NCBI GenBank assembly: GCA_025738555.1 | Contig: JAOVFP010000013.1 | Coordinates: 3,839,910-3,903,909 of the forward strand | Reading direction: 5' to 3' | From: Cyathus striatus | Lineage: Eukaryota > Basidiomycota > Agaricomycetes > Agaricales > Nidulariaceae | DNA length: 64,000 nt | Shown: piece after piece, positions 25,612-36,861 of the stretch | Numbering within the stretch: position 1 is the stretch's first letter | How the letters are laid out: every line of letters begins with the position of its first letter | Translations under genes and position numbers: made by a program | Notes under the pieces: generated by a model | The model's input: the letters and a program-made list of their open reading frames with translations, nothing else | The model's database searches: none | What the model was told of the DNA's origin: nothing

Positions 25612-27182
25612 TTCTTCTCCTTCGCCCTTTCAGCTGGCATGTTGGGATCTTTTTAGATACCCTTCATTCATCTATATTCCGTTCACCCCTTCATACGTAC
25701 CTTCAACTGGGTGATCGATTCATCGCGGCCTCTTTCCTTCTTGCTTGTACAATAGCTATAGATTGGGCTGGATATCCTGACTTCCCCCTCTTGAAGTTTC
25801 CTTATCCCCCCTTTTCATTTTTTTTCATCTACATCTCACCACGCCGATCCTCTTGCGCAGCCGCACCCTTTTTCCTACGCATCAAACCTGGTCTACTTCT
25901 GAGATATACTGCTGTTGTCGTCGTTCACATCCTCAGTTCCGATTGAGTGCATCCCTCTCCATACGTAACTTGCCCCTGCTCATCCTGCATCTATTTTCGT
26001 ATCTCACCCCCATTCATGCTTGCTGACTAGCTTGCTCGCCTTTCAAATATTCTAGCGATGATGGTTCCTCACGATATCCACGCACAGTATACCCTTCATA
26101 GGTTTTGATTTTTATATATACTTTTTAACATACTTAACGACGCGCCAGTAATAGATCGTTGATACCCTTTTCTGACATTGTAACTATCTATGATTAAAAG
26201 TTAATGTACGCTCTGTATTTTCTGACATGTTTGGTGGAGGTGGGCTGGGAAGATGTAATTAAGCGATGACTGTTGAGGCCGCTGACATTGAAACTTACGA
26301 CTACTTTTAAGTTGTACTTATTATTAACCCAAACTTAACTAAGTGCTCCATTACCAGAAGCTATTCCAAGCACCTGCTTTCAATGTCCTTCTTTTCGAAT
26401 ACCCTAGGTCGCACGCGCATACAGGTCGTACTTCCAGGGTACTTCAATTAAAGAGTCGAAGGCGGTGACCAGTCTATGTTGTACTTGTGAAGAGGAAAAG
26501 GGTGATACTTTCTGAACATAAACCACCGGGACTAAATTCATGAATAATGGACAAATGGCTTCCTCGACAACGACACTTTGAACCATATCAAGATCTAGCA
26601 CCACAATTATAATGACGGCATGATAACTTGCGATGCTGCCACACTATTCCAATATCCGGCTATCGGGTTATAAAAAATTTAAGAACCCTCTTAAATTTTT
26701 CCTCTCTTCTTACAACAGCTTTTGCCTTGTGCGCACCGCGTTCTTCGGACCTCTCCCATGGTATCCATATGTACTAAATTGCACCAAAATCTATCTACCG
26801 TATCATTGCACCATCTCTACGCTCTTTGGATTGCAGGTCCCACCCCCGCCTCAAGTTTCTCATGGATTGTCCTTCACTAGCGTCGAAAAATTATCTTCTT
26901 CTGAATCCAACAACACCTGACAAGCTACCCCACTACCGGCCAATGATATTCTTCATACTCGTTGCCTCGTTATTTAAAGCTTGACTGTTATTAAGGTAGA
27001 TCATTTCCTTCCATGGACTCGCAGAAATCGACATGGGTGTCAGTGGGAAACTAGCGTCATTATAAGGCTTGAACGTAATTATAACTGCGCAGTTATGGCA
27101 GAAAGCGACATCTATGGTACTGAAGATCCTACGAAAGTGTTCTGTCCTTGGTATACCCCCCATCTGAATCGTCACCTACTTC
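25612..27182. other. Intergenic, nothing recognised
   Basis: Holds the presumed 3' UTR of the mucin-like gene (25612 to about 26200, pyrimidine-rich) and the 3' side of the DUF6533 gene. No further coding signal. Confidence 0.5.
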
Positions 27183-28662
27183 TTAAACAGCAGCCATCGA
27201 TTCATCGGTACCGAGCACGGATCCAATTGCGTTGCGTACGATGAGAGAGTTCTCTCTAGATATCTCGGTATCTGTACGAGCAGCTCGTTGCCTCAGCTGC
27301 AGGATTCTAATAGTACCGAGAATTGAAGTCAGAAGGATATCACAATGGTATAAAAAGGTAAAAAGGTTCGTACAATCGACAAGCCTAAGGATAGGGGTGG
27401 TTAATTCGGTTATTCACAACCAGAGAAAGACCATTACCATCATGCTGGAAACCACGAGGATAAATGGGAGGCCAATGCCGTTGTGGGTACTGTTGTGTCT
27501 GAGAGGATAGCATTAAACATGTCATGAAGCAGAAATGGCTTCATATTCACGCACCGGAAATAGAGCGACATTGCAAAGACATTCACCGACGTGACGCAGA
27601 TGAAGCTTCCGAAACCTAGCGGTCGTAAATACAATGTCAATTTGCATACAAGGGCAAAATAGACTTACCTTGTTTCATGAAGTACATCGCAAGAGATGTT
27701 CTTGCACCGTGCCTTTGGTAGCAATACTGCGTTGCCATGATTAAGATGTTATTCCTACCCTGATACTGGAAAACTTTACCATACTAACTATTGTCAGAGA
27801 AAATACATCCATAAGAGTTGCTGTAAACTGTGGAGTTCCATAAGCATGATCCTTGCCCCGCCGATAAAAAATAGGAGACCCACCATTGCTAGCTGTAATG
27901 GAGGAATTTCGGATTTGTAAGTGTTCGTTGGTTTTATGCAAATGGTTAGATTGCTTACCCCAATTCGCATGCCCATGAATTTTGCGCTGTAGTCCGGGAA
28001 GCAACCAGTTCCACCGACTATAGCGTAAAACGGTGCATATGTCGCTGTCGATGGAGCGGTAATATGTATACAAAATAGCCAGACATTCGAAACCACGACT
28101 AGCGCATATAAGATAATTAAGCAGGCGAGAATTCTCCTACTCTGGGCAGAAAATCCGTACGTTCGTACGAACACAACGGCTAGCGTTACATATAAGCCAT
28201 TTTTCTTGGACAGAATTCATTCATTACAGCAATTCACCTTGACCTATTAATTGCTTCATAACCAATGGTTAGTAATGACCATTACTTTGTTTCGACTCTG
28301 AGAGACAACTTACGAATGGAAGCATAAGGGCATGGACTGGGTGCACTACCCTCAAGCAAAATGAGGGATTGTGGTTGATGCAATACGCCCAAAGCAGTAC
28401 TGGCCAAGCAATAACGGGGTAGTAGCGGCACAGGACATACATTATCCGAACTATGGACCATGGGCCTGAGTGTATGAAACGGACTTCATTCTCGAAACTG
28501 TAGAAGTAAGTACAATAACTCTTCTTTGTGAAGTATACTTTAAGCTCACTTTATACACCACTCATAGATCTGCAGACAATACGCAGCAACAAAACTGTAC
28601 CGAACTTCATGAACAGTACCATAGATCAACTTGAGTTGTGTCAACCCTAGCTGAACGCCCAT
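27183..28662 (-). CDS. DUF6533-type multi-pass membrane protein, copy A
   Basis: Belongs to the basidiomycete-expanded DUF6533 integral membrane proteins; function unknown. Start MGVQLGLTQLKLIYGTVHEVRYS at 28662; next exons give INFENEVRFIHSGPWSIVR, the helix MYVLCRYYPVIAWPVLLW, HPVHALMLPF, VFVRTYGFSAQSRRI and GGTGCFPDYSAKFMGMRIG, all close to copy B. The end DTEISRENSLIVRNAIG matches the copy B tail, which fixes the stop at 27183. About six or seven predicted helices. Inside helix 5 the frame breaks between LAMVGLLFFIGG and TATLMDVFSLTIVSMVK; adding one G in the four-base run at 27856-27859 (C on plus) repairs it. A 63-nt intron could also join the frames but would delete helix 5. Exon limits in the last third are approximate. 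Confidence 0.7.
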
Positions 28663-29482
28663 GATTCCTGTCGGTTCGTTTCGTGGAGGTCTTGGAATAG
28701 ACCATAACTATGTTTCTCGAACTTCGCGTATTATCAGCCATAGCATGGGAGCGCGAAGCTAGAATATGCTCAGAGCTGTCCATATACCAAATACTACAGG
28801 ACAGATAAAAAGAAGAGAGGGTGTAAAAGCACCGAGCGAAGCACTGGAGTGGCGTACGAGCTGAAGAGACTTGACATATCGTGTGACAACTCGGAGAAAT
28901 GCACATGTAGGCTACCGAGATGAGGGGTGCGGGGCCGAACTTGGTGATAAGAAAGACAAGGCCGATGAGGTCTGATGCACAGTGTGGTAAACCTGCGTTT
29001 TTGCCGACGCATAAACCAGCGAGCTTGACGAGAATGTGAATTACAGGTCAAGTTTCTTCTGAGTTCCGACTTGGAAGCCCTCTGTGTTGTTGAATGGAAG
29101 CATGACGTATATTAACTTGCTTCCACTGGAGGGTGTGCGGTTGGCAGTGGGGCTGAGCGTGTAGTTCAGTGCGAACGAAACAACACAATATTGAATTGCA
29201 GCAAAGGAAGGCAGCTGTTTCTGATGAGAGCTATTGTGTCGTGACACTAGCTTGTCAAGCTATAGGGTTTGCACACCTTATTATCAGTTCAAAAATAGCA
29301 TCCGCGTCAGTCACACATGCGTACCTGTATGATGCCATACCTTCCATATGATGGCAAAAAAAGTGGGAATCCTGTGGTAGACTTTTCAAATGCGATATTG
29401 CATAGCAGTACAAATGGATGGCGATTACATCGAGTATTATAAATTATGTACACTTTCCTAGGCAGAACGATGTCCGGGGAGG
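28663..29482. other. Intergenic between the DUF6533 copies
   Basis: Presumed promoter of copy A and 3' flank of copy B. Open frames here have no family match. Confidence 0.5.
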
Positions 29483-30944
29483 TTATCTGATACTGATAGG
29501 GCTTATCGTCCATGAGTCTGTCCATCGAGTATCGAGAGCATTACGTATTATAAGGGAATGTCGTCGCGATATCTCAGAGTCTGTAGGTGTTACTTTTTTG
29601 CGCAGATCTAATATACTAGAAGGAATGTTAGAGCAGGGCAAGCTGAGAACAAAAGTGTCTCATACACATGGCAGGCCTAACAATTTGCAGTAAGTATTGG
29701 TAAAAATGGACCGATGAAAGAGCAAACGTACCACGAGGTTGGGAACGACCATTATAAGTGGTAATCCTACACCAGATTCGAAGCTTGGAGGTCTGGTCGG
29801 TGATGAGACTCTGATTCTCTTAAAAAAGTAAGGTGAACTTACTTGAAGTAATTAATTGCAGATGCTACATTCACGATGCAAACGAGGGCAAAGGAAAAGA
29901 GACCTTTAAAGAATATAAGAAAGCTGAGCCTGAGTCACTGAACGCAGTATTCACCTTGCTGAAGGAAATATCTACCTAGTGATATTTCATGGGTCCGCCG
30001 TTTTAGACAACACTGCGAGGAAAGGATTAATTGTGAGCAGTTATCTAGTGAAAGGCCGCTTACTAGTATTACTACCGATAGAGATATGGTGTCCATAAGC
30101 ATTGCTGCGAGCTGAATGTGTTTAGGCAAAAGTAGCAAGATGAAGAAGACTCCATACCATTGCATACTAAGTATAGCAATCAGAAAGGATGGAGAGCTAA
30201 TATTAGAATGAAACATACCCCAATTCTTTTTCCTGTAATACCTTCCCCATAGTTCGGAAAACACCCGGTCCGTCGTAAGAAGAAAAACAGCTCCACCGGG
30301 GGGACATAGGTGTGTATACAAAATATCCAAATGTTCACTGCAACAAGTCCTGAATAACACGCTAAGAGAAGGACTAGGATACGTTTATCCCTTCCCGAAA
30401 ACGCGTAAGCCCTCATTACCATCACCGCTGATATAATTCAGTCAGACTCGAAGCTGATAAACACATGTACGGCAGCACACAGTACCTTGTGAGAAAAATT
30501 GCTAAGACAAAAATGAGAAACAATGTCTAGCAGATGAAGGCCCAGAACATACGCAGGGTGCCAACATGGCGTGAACCGGACGCCCCACTCGTCGACAGAG
30601 GTCTATCTTATGGTCTCCAATATACGCCCACATCAGGAATGGCCAGAAGAGAAGTAGGTAATATCTGCACAGGAGATACGCTGATTTGAGAGAGGTCCAG
30701 CGAGCACGATGAATCTGAAACAAGGTTAGATAGTGTTCCGACGTGAAAGTGAGATGCAAGAAATGACGTACCAATGTCATCTCCGCGTCAAGGCTAGCGA
30801 GGAAGATGTAAAGACTATCGCGTGCTGGGGAAAATGAGGTGGCACTTACTTGCGAAGAAGTTCATATACCTGCAAGACATACATTGCCAACATCGAGTAC
30901 CGGGCCTCATTTGTGCTCTGAATGGCTACAGATAAGGCCTCCAT
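29483..30944 (-). CDS. DUF6533-type multi-pass membrane protein, copy B
   Basis: Tandem partner of copy A in the same orientation. Start MEALSVAIQSTNEARYSMLA at 30944, then LRNLDAEMTL, IHRARWTSLKSAYLLCRYY, FLMWAYIGDHK, VMVMRAYAFSGRDKRILV, RRTGCFPNYGEGITGKRIG, GLPLIMVVPNLVACHVILDL and the tail TDSEISRRHSLIIRNALD. Every block has a counterpart in copy A at the same place, so an older duplication is likely. Near 30150-30170 the exon opens as YAMVW but the hydrophobic continuation VFFILLLLPKHIQLA lies in another frame, a one-base surplus. Function unknown; membrane location is predicted from the helices. Confidence 0.7.
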
Positions 30945-32605
30945 GCCAACTTCCAGGCTGCACGGTGGAGGCCAAAACCTTGCACAAGTAGCAAGTTTGG
31001 TGTGTTTTCAAGAAGGAAATTGGAGAGACGTTAAGGAGAGCATATATGGAGGGCGGTCTGAATGATGGAGTGGGTAAAAGAGAGATTGGAGGCGCGTGTT
31101 GCTGTTATATGGCATGTCAACTGAGGACGCTTTTGGGACGCTTGTTCGAGTTGTTTTTCCCTATCCCAGAGATAACCGAGCCTGGGAATTACTCGCTCAT
31201 CATATTTCTCTATCCGGTAATATTAAAGTCAAAAATGTACTTTCTCTTTCATCAGACAGCACTGCGCTTTTGGTCGAGATGTTCTCTTTCCTATCCACAC
31301 TTGAAATTCCAATATCCCGGCCCGGATACGCCCCTTGATCAGTATGGGTCGTCCATAGCTCAAACAGCAATACCAGCATGATTTCAGATCCCAGTAATGT
31401 GAAGTGCTTTTTATATATGTTGGAACCGAATATTAAATGCTCAAACACACGCGGAAATCTCGGCAGGAAGCTTTTCTTCATCATTCAATGGCAGGTATTT
31501 ATGATAAGGACGTAAAGCATAACATTTCGTGGGATTACACCCGCATCACTTGTCGGCATTGCGAAATATACCCGTACAAGCGTTTGAAGTTATTCCGTGC
31601 TGGTACGTTTGGTCGTAGCACATATTCGCAAATGCTGATACTTATGCCTGCTTCATTTACCTCGCGCACCTCATCATAAGTACTCTTGGTGAGCGTTACC
31701 CACCAGGATCGTCCAAGGTTGACATAACTTTGATATCTCCATCTATTTACGCCACAGGGATATCTAAGCCCGGAGTCTCGATTATCTATGTGCGATTCTA
31801 GCTTCTCACAGAAATAGATAAGAATTAAAACTTACTACTACAAATAGCACTCCCTGTCTTGGAAGTTGGAGTATGTTTTTTGTCTGTTTAACTTCACTCA
31901 AACTGTATTGACCTCTTATCTTTCAGCATTGTACTTATTGGACCCGCTGCGATTTGAACGGAAAACCGTAGGAATCAGCAGAATCAGCATCACTGATAAT
32001 TGCCAAGTGCGCTTTTCATCGTAATATCTCTCAAGACTCTGTCCTTTGGTGGAGAATTCTCTGAAATTCTGAGTCCTTACTCCTGAGGCTCTGTCATCGC
32101 TTCATGCTGTATATGTCCTCATAAGCTTTAATGCCGCATTGTCCATTCTCAGCCCGCATGGACTCTCTGGAAAGATGGGTACAATTCATGAATTTCGACC
32201 GAGACCAGTTTCAAATTTACACGCTGTCGTGCGGGGGATTTAAAACTCAACGAGTCAAGATCACTATGAAGCCATTGATGAGAATAAAATGTTATAAAGA
32301 TGATGATCGTTTTCACGACTAAACACTTCAGAGTCTATATCTTTCCTTCTACATAAAAAGTTGCTTGCTCAGACACTACGCCGCCTACTCTCTTGTTATT
32401 GCTGTCTTAAACTTCCTTCGTTCCTTGCACTTCCAAAGCACACGGCTAAATCTTCTCGGCGATATACCGCCCGGATTGCCATAAAGAATTTCCCTATTGC
32501 CATGCCTTAGGACATCCTGCCTTCCCTCCGAGTCTGTGGTCTGGATCTGATCGTTTCTGGTTCTTTAATCACATCAAGAGGCTTTTCTTAATTCAAAGTC
32601 AACAA
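30945..32605. other. Intergenic, nothing recognised
   Basis: No gene found on either strand in 1.7 kb; open frames at 31046-31381 and 31437-31679 lack motifs and splice partners. Confidence 0.5.
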
Positions 32606-32705
32606 GACCTGATAGTGTAGTGGTGAAGCACATCTGGACATGGTTATTACTATATTATGGGAAATTATCATCCGGAAAGTCCTCGTTCAAGTCGAGGTCA
32701 GGTCG
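32606..32705 (+). tRNA. tRNA gene or tRNA-like gene with intron, isotype unresolved
   Basis: Folds as a cloverleaf. The acceptor GACCTGA pairs with TCAGGTC (7 of 7), D stem GTGT/GCAC (with one G-U), anticodon stem TCTGG/CCGGA (with one G-U) and T stem CCTCG/CGAGG (5 of 5) around TTCAAGT. A-box and B-box are intact, and five T at 32708-32712 would end Pol III transcription. About 34 bases lie between the anticodon-stem halves, so an intron of about 27 nt (32644-32670) is inferred. Position 33 reads C instead of U, so the anticodon (ATG by position) is not trustworthy. A degenerate tRNA or SINE head is possible. Confidence 0.55.
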
Positions 32706-33188
32706 TCTTTTTGCGAGTCGCTACGTTCTGTCGTGGAGAATTTGGTTGTCCACGTAAAGTCCGCGATCTCATGGTTTTATATGGTCTTACACTGAAATCC
32801 GCAGTTGATATATATTCTTGTCTCTGCAACTTTTTGTTGGCTTACTCTGCTGTTGTTCGAGGTGTTCATCTTGTTCTTGTCGCTTAAGCACTTGGATAGA
32901 CGTTAAGACAGCATACAGGTACGATTGTGTCAATCGTGGAGATGAAGAGATGTGATTTAATAATAATCTGAAGCTGTATTTTATTTCATTTGTCTTCGAA
33001 ATACTGTTAGGTCCCTACAGTTTATCATGGGCGGGAAAGCTAGTTGTAGCGAGGCGCGTACTTGCCATTTTAGTCACTAGCGCCTAATTATTTGGCGCTA
33101 TTTTGCTTGGCCCATTTTGGGCTCACCTTGCCAAGAGATGCTCACGGATGTTCTAATAAGTAGTCTATCAACCACAAGCTCCAGTCAA
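32706..33188. other. Intergenic, presumed thioesterase promoter
   Basis: Apart from the T run just after the tRNA-like gene, no feature is recognised. Confidence 0.4.
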
Positions 33189-34214
33189 ATGCCGCATCTA
33201 ACAAGCTCTCTAGCAAGACCTTTTTCAAGACATGTATACAATACCGGTGTCTGCTACCAAGGAAGGCGACGTAATTCATCTATCAGTGTCCGTGCAAGCT
33301 TTCTTTGCAACAAACCTTGAAGGAGGTTCTTACCACAGCTGGTGTTGACGTGACTCTTCAGGCATTGCAGGATGCTTTTAGGGATCCAACTTCACCTTTT
33401 CATATACCTCCCGGAGAAACTGGACCTGCTTCACCCGATGAAGTTCCACTTGAACGACAACGCGTAATATCCGAGACGCTGGTACAGCCTAATGAACGTG
33501 GGCTGGAGAGTGCTAGAGATGCATTATTAGCTGCCAGAATGGATCCCTCTTCCTTCTGGGAACAGAAGATCGTTTGGGGGGACCATGATTCCTTTCAGTA
33601 CGTATTCATCTGCTTGGTTACCTGCAACCTCTCAATCCAGATGATAGACATGTCAACAACGTGCGCTATGGTATGCACAGCCTGTTTCTTGTAGAATATA
33701 TCTCTCGACTCACTTCCAGACGGCAGTCCGTTTCTTTGAATCGGTATGTTGTCATAGCCGCTCTAAATCACCAATCCCTGTTGAACATGTGGGTAGGCCC
33801 GCATTCAGTGGATGGTTTCTCTCGGGGAGGAGTTAGGCGGACAGTCACGAGCCACTGCTATGCTAAAAGGACAGGGCATTTCATTGATACTCAAATCAAT
33901 TGAAGTGCAGTTTAGAAGGCCAGTGACCTATCCTGATACTGTAAGTTATCTTTTGTTACCAGGGTAGTCTCGTATATTCACCAACCGCTATCTCACAGCT
34001 CTTAATAGGTTATCGCCCTTTGGAGGAGTCGCTGATCGACTCGTCCTCTGATCCAGCAACGTTCCAAGTAGCAGCATCCGCTTACTCCGTAGCTCAGAGC
34101 GCGTTTGTGGCTCATGCCAAGGAATCTTTGGTATGGTATGACTACGATTCCTTAAAGAAACGTGATCCTGGAGCAGAAGCTAGAAAGGTGGTGCTGGGCA
34201 GAATTCAGAAATAA
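33189..34214 (+). CDS. Hot-dog fold thioesterase-like protein, probably mitochondrial
   Basis: 4HBT-like acyl-CoA thioesterase candidate. Exons 33189-33597, 33648-33670, 33727-33743, 33797-33940, 33999-34214. Joining gives the family core WGDHDSFQHVNNVRYVRFFES, then ARIQWMVSLGEELGGQ, ISLILKSIEVQFRRPVTYPDT and LLIGYRPLEESL; the D-x-x-x-H-V-N-N region is the usual active-site stretch. The first 35 residues (MPHLTSSLARPFSRHVY...) are basic and free of acidic residues, like a mitochondrial presequence; an in-frame ATG at 33138 is an alternative start. Between SSISVRA and LQQTLKEVL, at about 33286-33305, the frame slips by one missing base. The gene ends inside the first unit of a tandem repeat that continues in the 3' UTR. 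Exons 2 and 3 are tiny (23 and 17 nt) but needed for the conserved core. Confidence 0.75.
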
Positions 34215-34345
34215 CTCTGACCGTCCTGCTCCTGGTGAGGAAGCTAGATAGGTCCTGCCGGGTAGAATTTAGAAATAGTTGGTCATCTTGCTCTTTCAGA
34301 AGAAGCTAGATAGGTACTGCTGGGCACATTTCAGAAATAGCTGAC
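34163..34345 (+). repeat. Three tandem units of about 63 bp spanning the thioesterase stop codon
   Basis: The sequence GAAGCTAGA-AGGT-CTG--GGGCA-AATTCAGAAATA recurs with starts at 34176, 34240 and 34302 (spacing 64 and 62). The first unit encodes the last residues EARKVVLGRIQK and the stop; the second and third are in the 3' UTR and have diverged by several bases. Confidence 0.85.
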
Positions 34346-36861
34346 CATTCATGTTAGCGTGATTTCTGGTTTTGGTCAGCTATCCTTCTAAACCACGTTC
34401 CGGCTACCATTTCATCGATTTCATAACGTTGTGCAATCCCACCCATGTTATCTATAGGACCTCAGTTATACCATTCTGCCCACGCAGCTCACAGTGCTTT
34501 TCGCAGGATAATAAGCTCCTCGGACGGTGATTTATGTTAATCTCATGCAGTTCTGTTTTATTCCCACTTAAAGTCCGACTCGCGCTCATTTCCTTTTGAA
34601 CCTGCGCTAGATCTTCTAGTGTCGGATTCGAACGGCCCCAACTTCCGTTTCCACCAGTCGAACCTTTCCCCATTTTATGGTCCACCGTGAACTGGCTCAT
34701 ATCGTTCGCTAAACTCCTGTTCGCGCAATAGTACCATTCACAAGGCTCGCGTATCGGTATCGGAGACCTCTGGCATAGTGTGGTTGCTTTATCAGGGGGG
34801 AATGGGGCCATCTTAGCTATTATCTCAAACGCTTCGTGCTCCACGCTTCGATGATCCTATGTTATTTTTAACATATAAAGTGGAATGCTGGTGAGGCACT
34901 AACCTCACAGGTTAAGCGACACGACGATCTGCGGGGTACTAACCGCTTTTTCAAATGTCTATGATGATGTATCGAGAGAGCATTTCCCGTTGTATTGGGA
35001 TGCCATGCAGCTCGTAAGTCGCATTTTCTATCTACCGTGATTTTTATTGAGAATTGCCACGTCTTAAAGATGGCGTGCAGCGTGAATTGGTTCTTCTCGA
35101 AATCCTTCCGTTCCCGTCGTTACTCGGTCCAGCCTACAGGTTCAAGTTGACCATATATTTCTCAGACAACCGCTTTCAACAATGAGACGTGAACATCGGA
35201 AAGATGGCAAGGGGTAACGTCCCGGTAATGAGCCTTGATAGAGGTAAACGGGCAATTGAGAAAGTGTGCTCCACAGTCTAAAATGCCTCGAATTTAAAAA
35301 TAACACAAAAAAATGTTATCAGGGATCCCGTCGAGACCTAGTCAGTATTGGCAAATTTTAAAAATAGCACTCGTGAACTTGAAACTGGAAGAGCACCATA
35401 TGTACTGGATGTCAACTGTATGTATTCCGTTGGAACACATAACCCTTGCAATTATCCACTCGGCTAGTTGGCTTTACACTACACTGTGCAGGCACAAGTT
35501 TTGTGTAACTGCTGGTTGTTACTCATCAAAATTCATGCATTCAAGGTTTTTCTGCAACTGATTCTTGGTTCGTCATGTGAAGTAATTTTGAAAATAGGAC
35601 CTCGAAAAATTACACAAACGGTCACCTGCTCAACACCCTGACCTCGTATAATTAGAATCATGAAATATTCCATGAACACGGCGTTGGCGTGATAGATCAA
35701 ACATAAGAGGTACTCCTTTTGTGGGTGTAAGTTACCGCGGAGAAATGGTTAGCCCAAAGCTTCACATGTTGCTTACGGGCTTACGGTTAGTATTCAGCAA
35801 ATAAACAAGCCAATGCTGTGTGCTATCAAACTGAACGTCCGGTATACTGTACTGAGTCAGACACGTTGAGGCTCAGGTTGGTGTGTTGCTGAGACGAGAC
35901 TAAGATCGAATTTATTTTTGTACAATGGAGTGGTATCAAATGGTGATAAGTGATTTAGACAACGAAATATATGGATTACATGCTGCAAGAATTTATGACC
36001 ATGCTGAAAATTATACAAGCGAGTCGCGACGATGATCGTTGCGAGAAAGATCTTAACTTGTGACAGCTCCATCAGGTTAGGTGGCGCCTTTATTGATCCT
36101 CGTTTGACTTAGAAGCCGTTGGCCCCCAAACCGCGCCCGCAGGCCACAGAACCGCTACGGATGTTTAGTCACTCAACCCTGCTGTCCAGAGCGCCGAGTT
36201 AACACAACTTCACAGACCATAGCATCGCATGCATTGTCTTCATCGGGCATTGGTATTTCAGACTTGCTAAAAGTTTCGTGTCCTATCAAACTTCTAAATC
36301 AGAGCGCCAAGCCGGGTCGAACACCACAATAACCACCACTTTTTGTAGATCAAATCGGTTCCGGTACTTCAGATTCTCACTGACTTACTAGAGGCTCAAC
36401 AACAGTAGGTAGCAGGTGCTAAAGCACAAAGCAATCATAGAGTCCGATCTTCTGAAGGCGCCCGGCTAGTCAAGTTTCTTCGTGAAAAGTCAAAACGAAT
36501 CATGATGGCAGGAAGAATGCGAATTCGACAGATCAGCGACCCAATCCCTAACTTGACGCGTATACGCGTGCTTCTGAGCGCGTCTCCATCGCTGATAGAG
36601 AAGAGCACGTCACTGTTTGTTTTCAGTCTCGCTAGAAGTGCTATTTCCTTATTCAAGATATCACTCCGCCCCTGCCTGGTTTGGTTCGTTCGCTGCTCCA
36701 GCGGTTGGCACAATTTGGATGTTCTCCGTTTCTGAACATGGCCCGGTCCCTACCATAGATTCCATTTGGGCCTTCGCAATCTAATAAAGGCTTCGATTTC
36801 AGAATGGTTGACTTCACCTTGAGCTCTCCCTCTTTTCAATCCGGCATCGTCGTTGAAGTCC
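34346..36861. other. Gene-poor region of 2.5 kb
   Basis: No recognised gene. The only longer open frame is on the minus strand at 34452-34844 (130 codons, starts MEHEAFEIIAKMAPFPPDK); it has no known motif and I do not count it as a gene. The last part must hold the promoter of the NRPS-like gene. Confidence 0.5.

Noticed and set aside
34620..34650. B-box-like GTTCGAATCC on the minus strand
   Set aside because: The would-be T stem does not pair beyond one base and there is no matching D arm or acceptor.
34452..34844. Open frame of 130 codons on the minus strand
   Set aside because: No motif, no splice partner and no homologue recognised; may be chance in a 2.5-kb gene-poor stretch.
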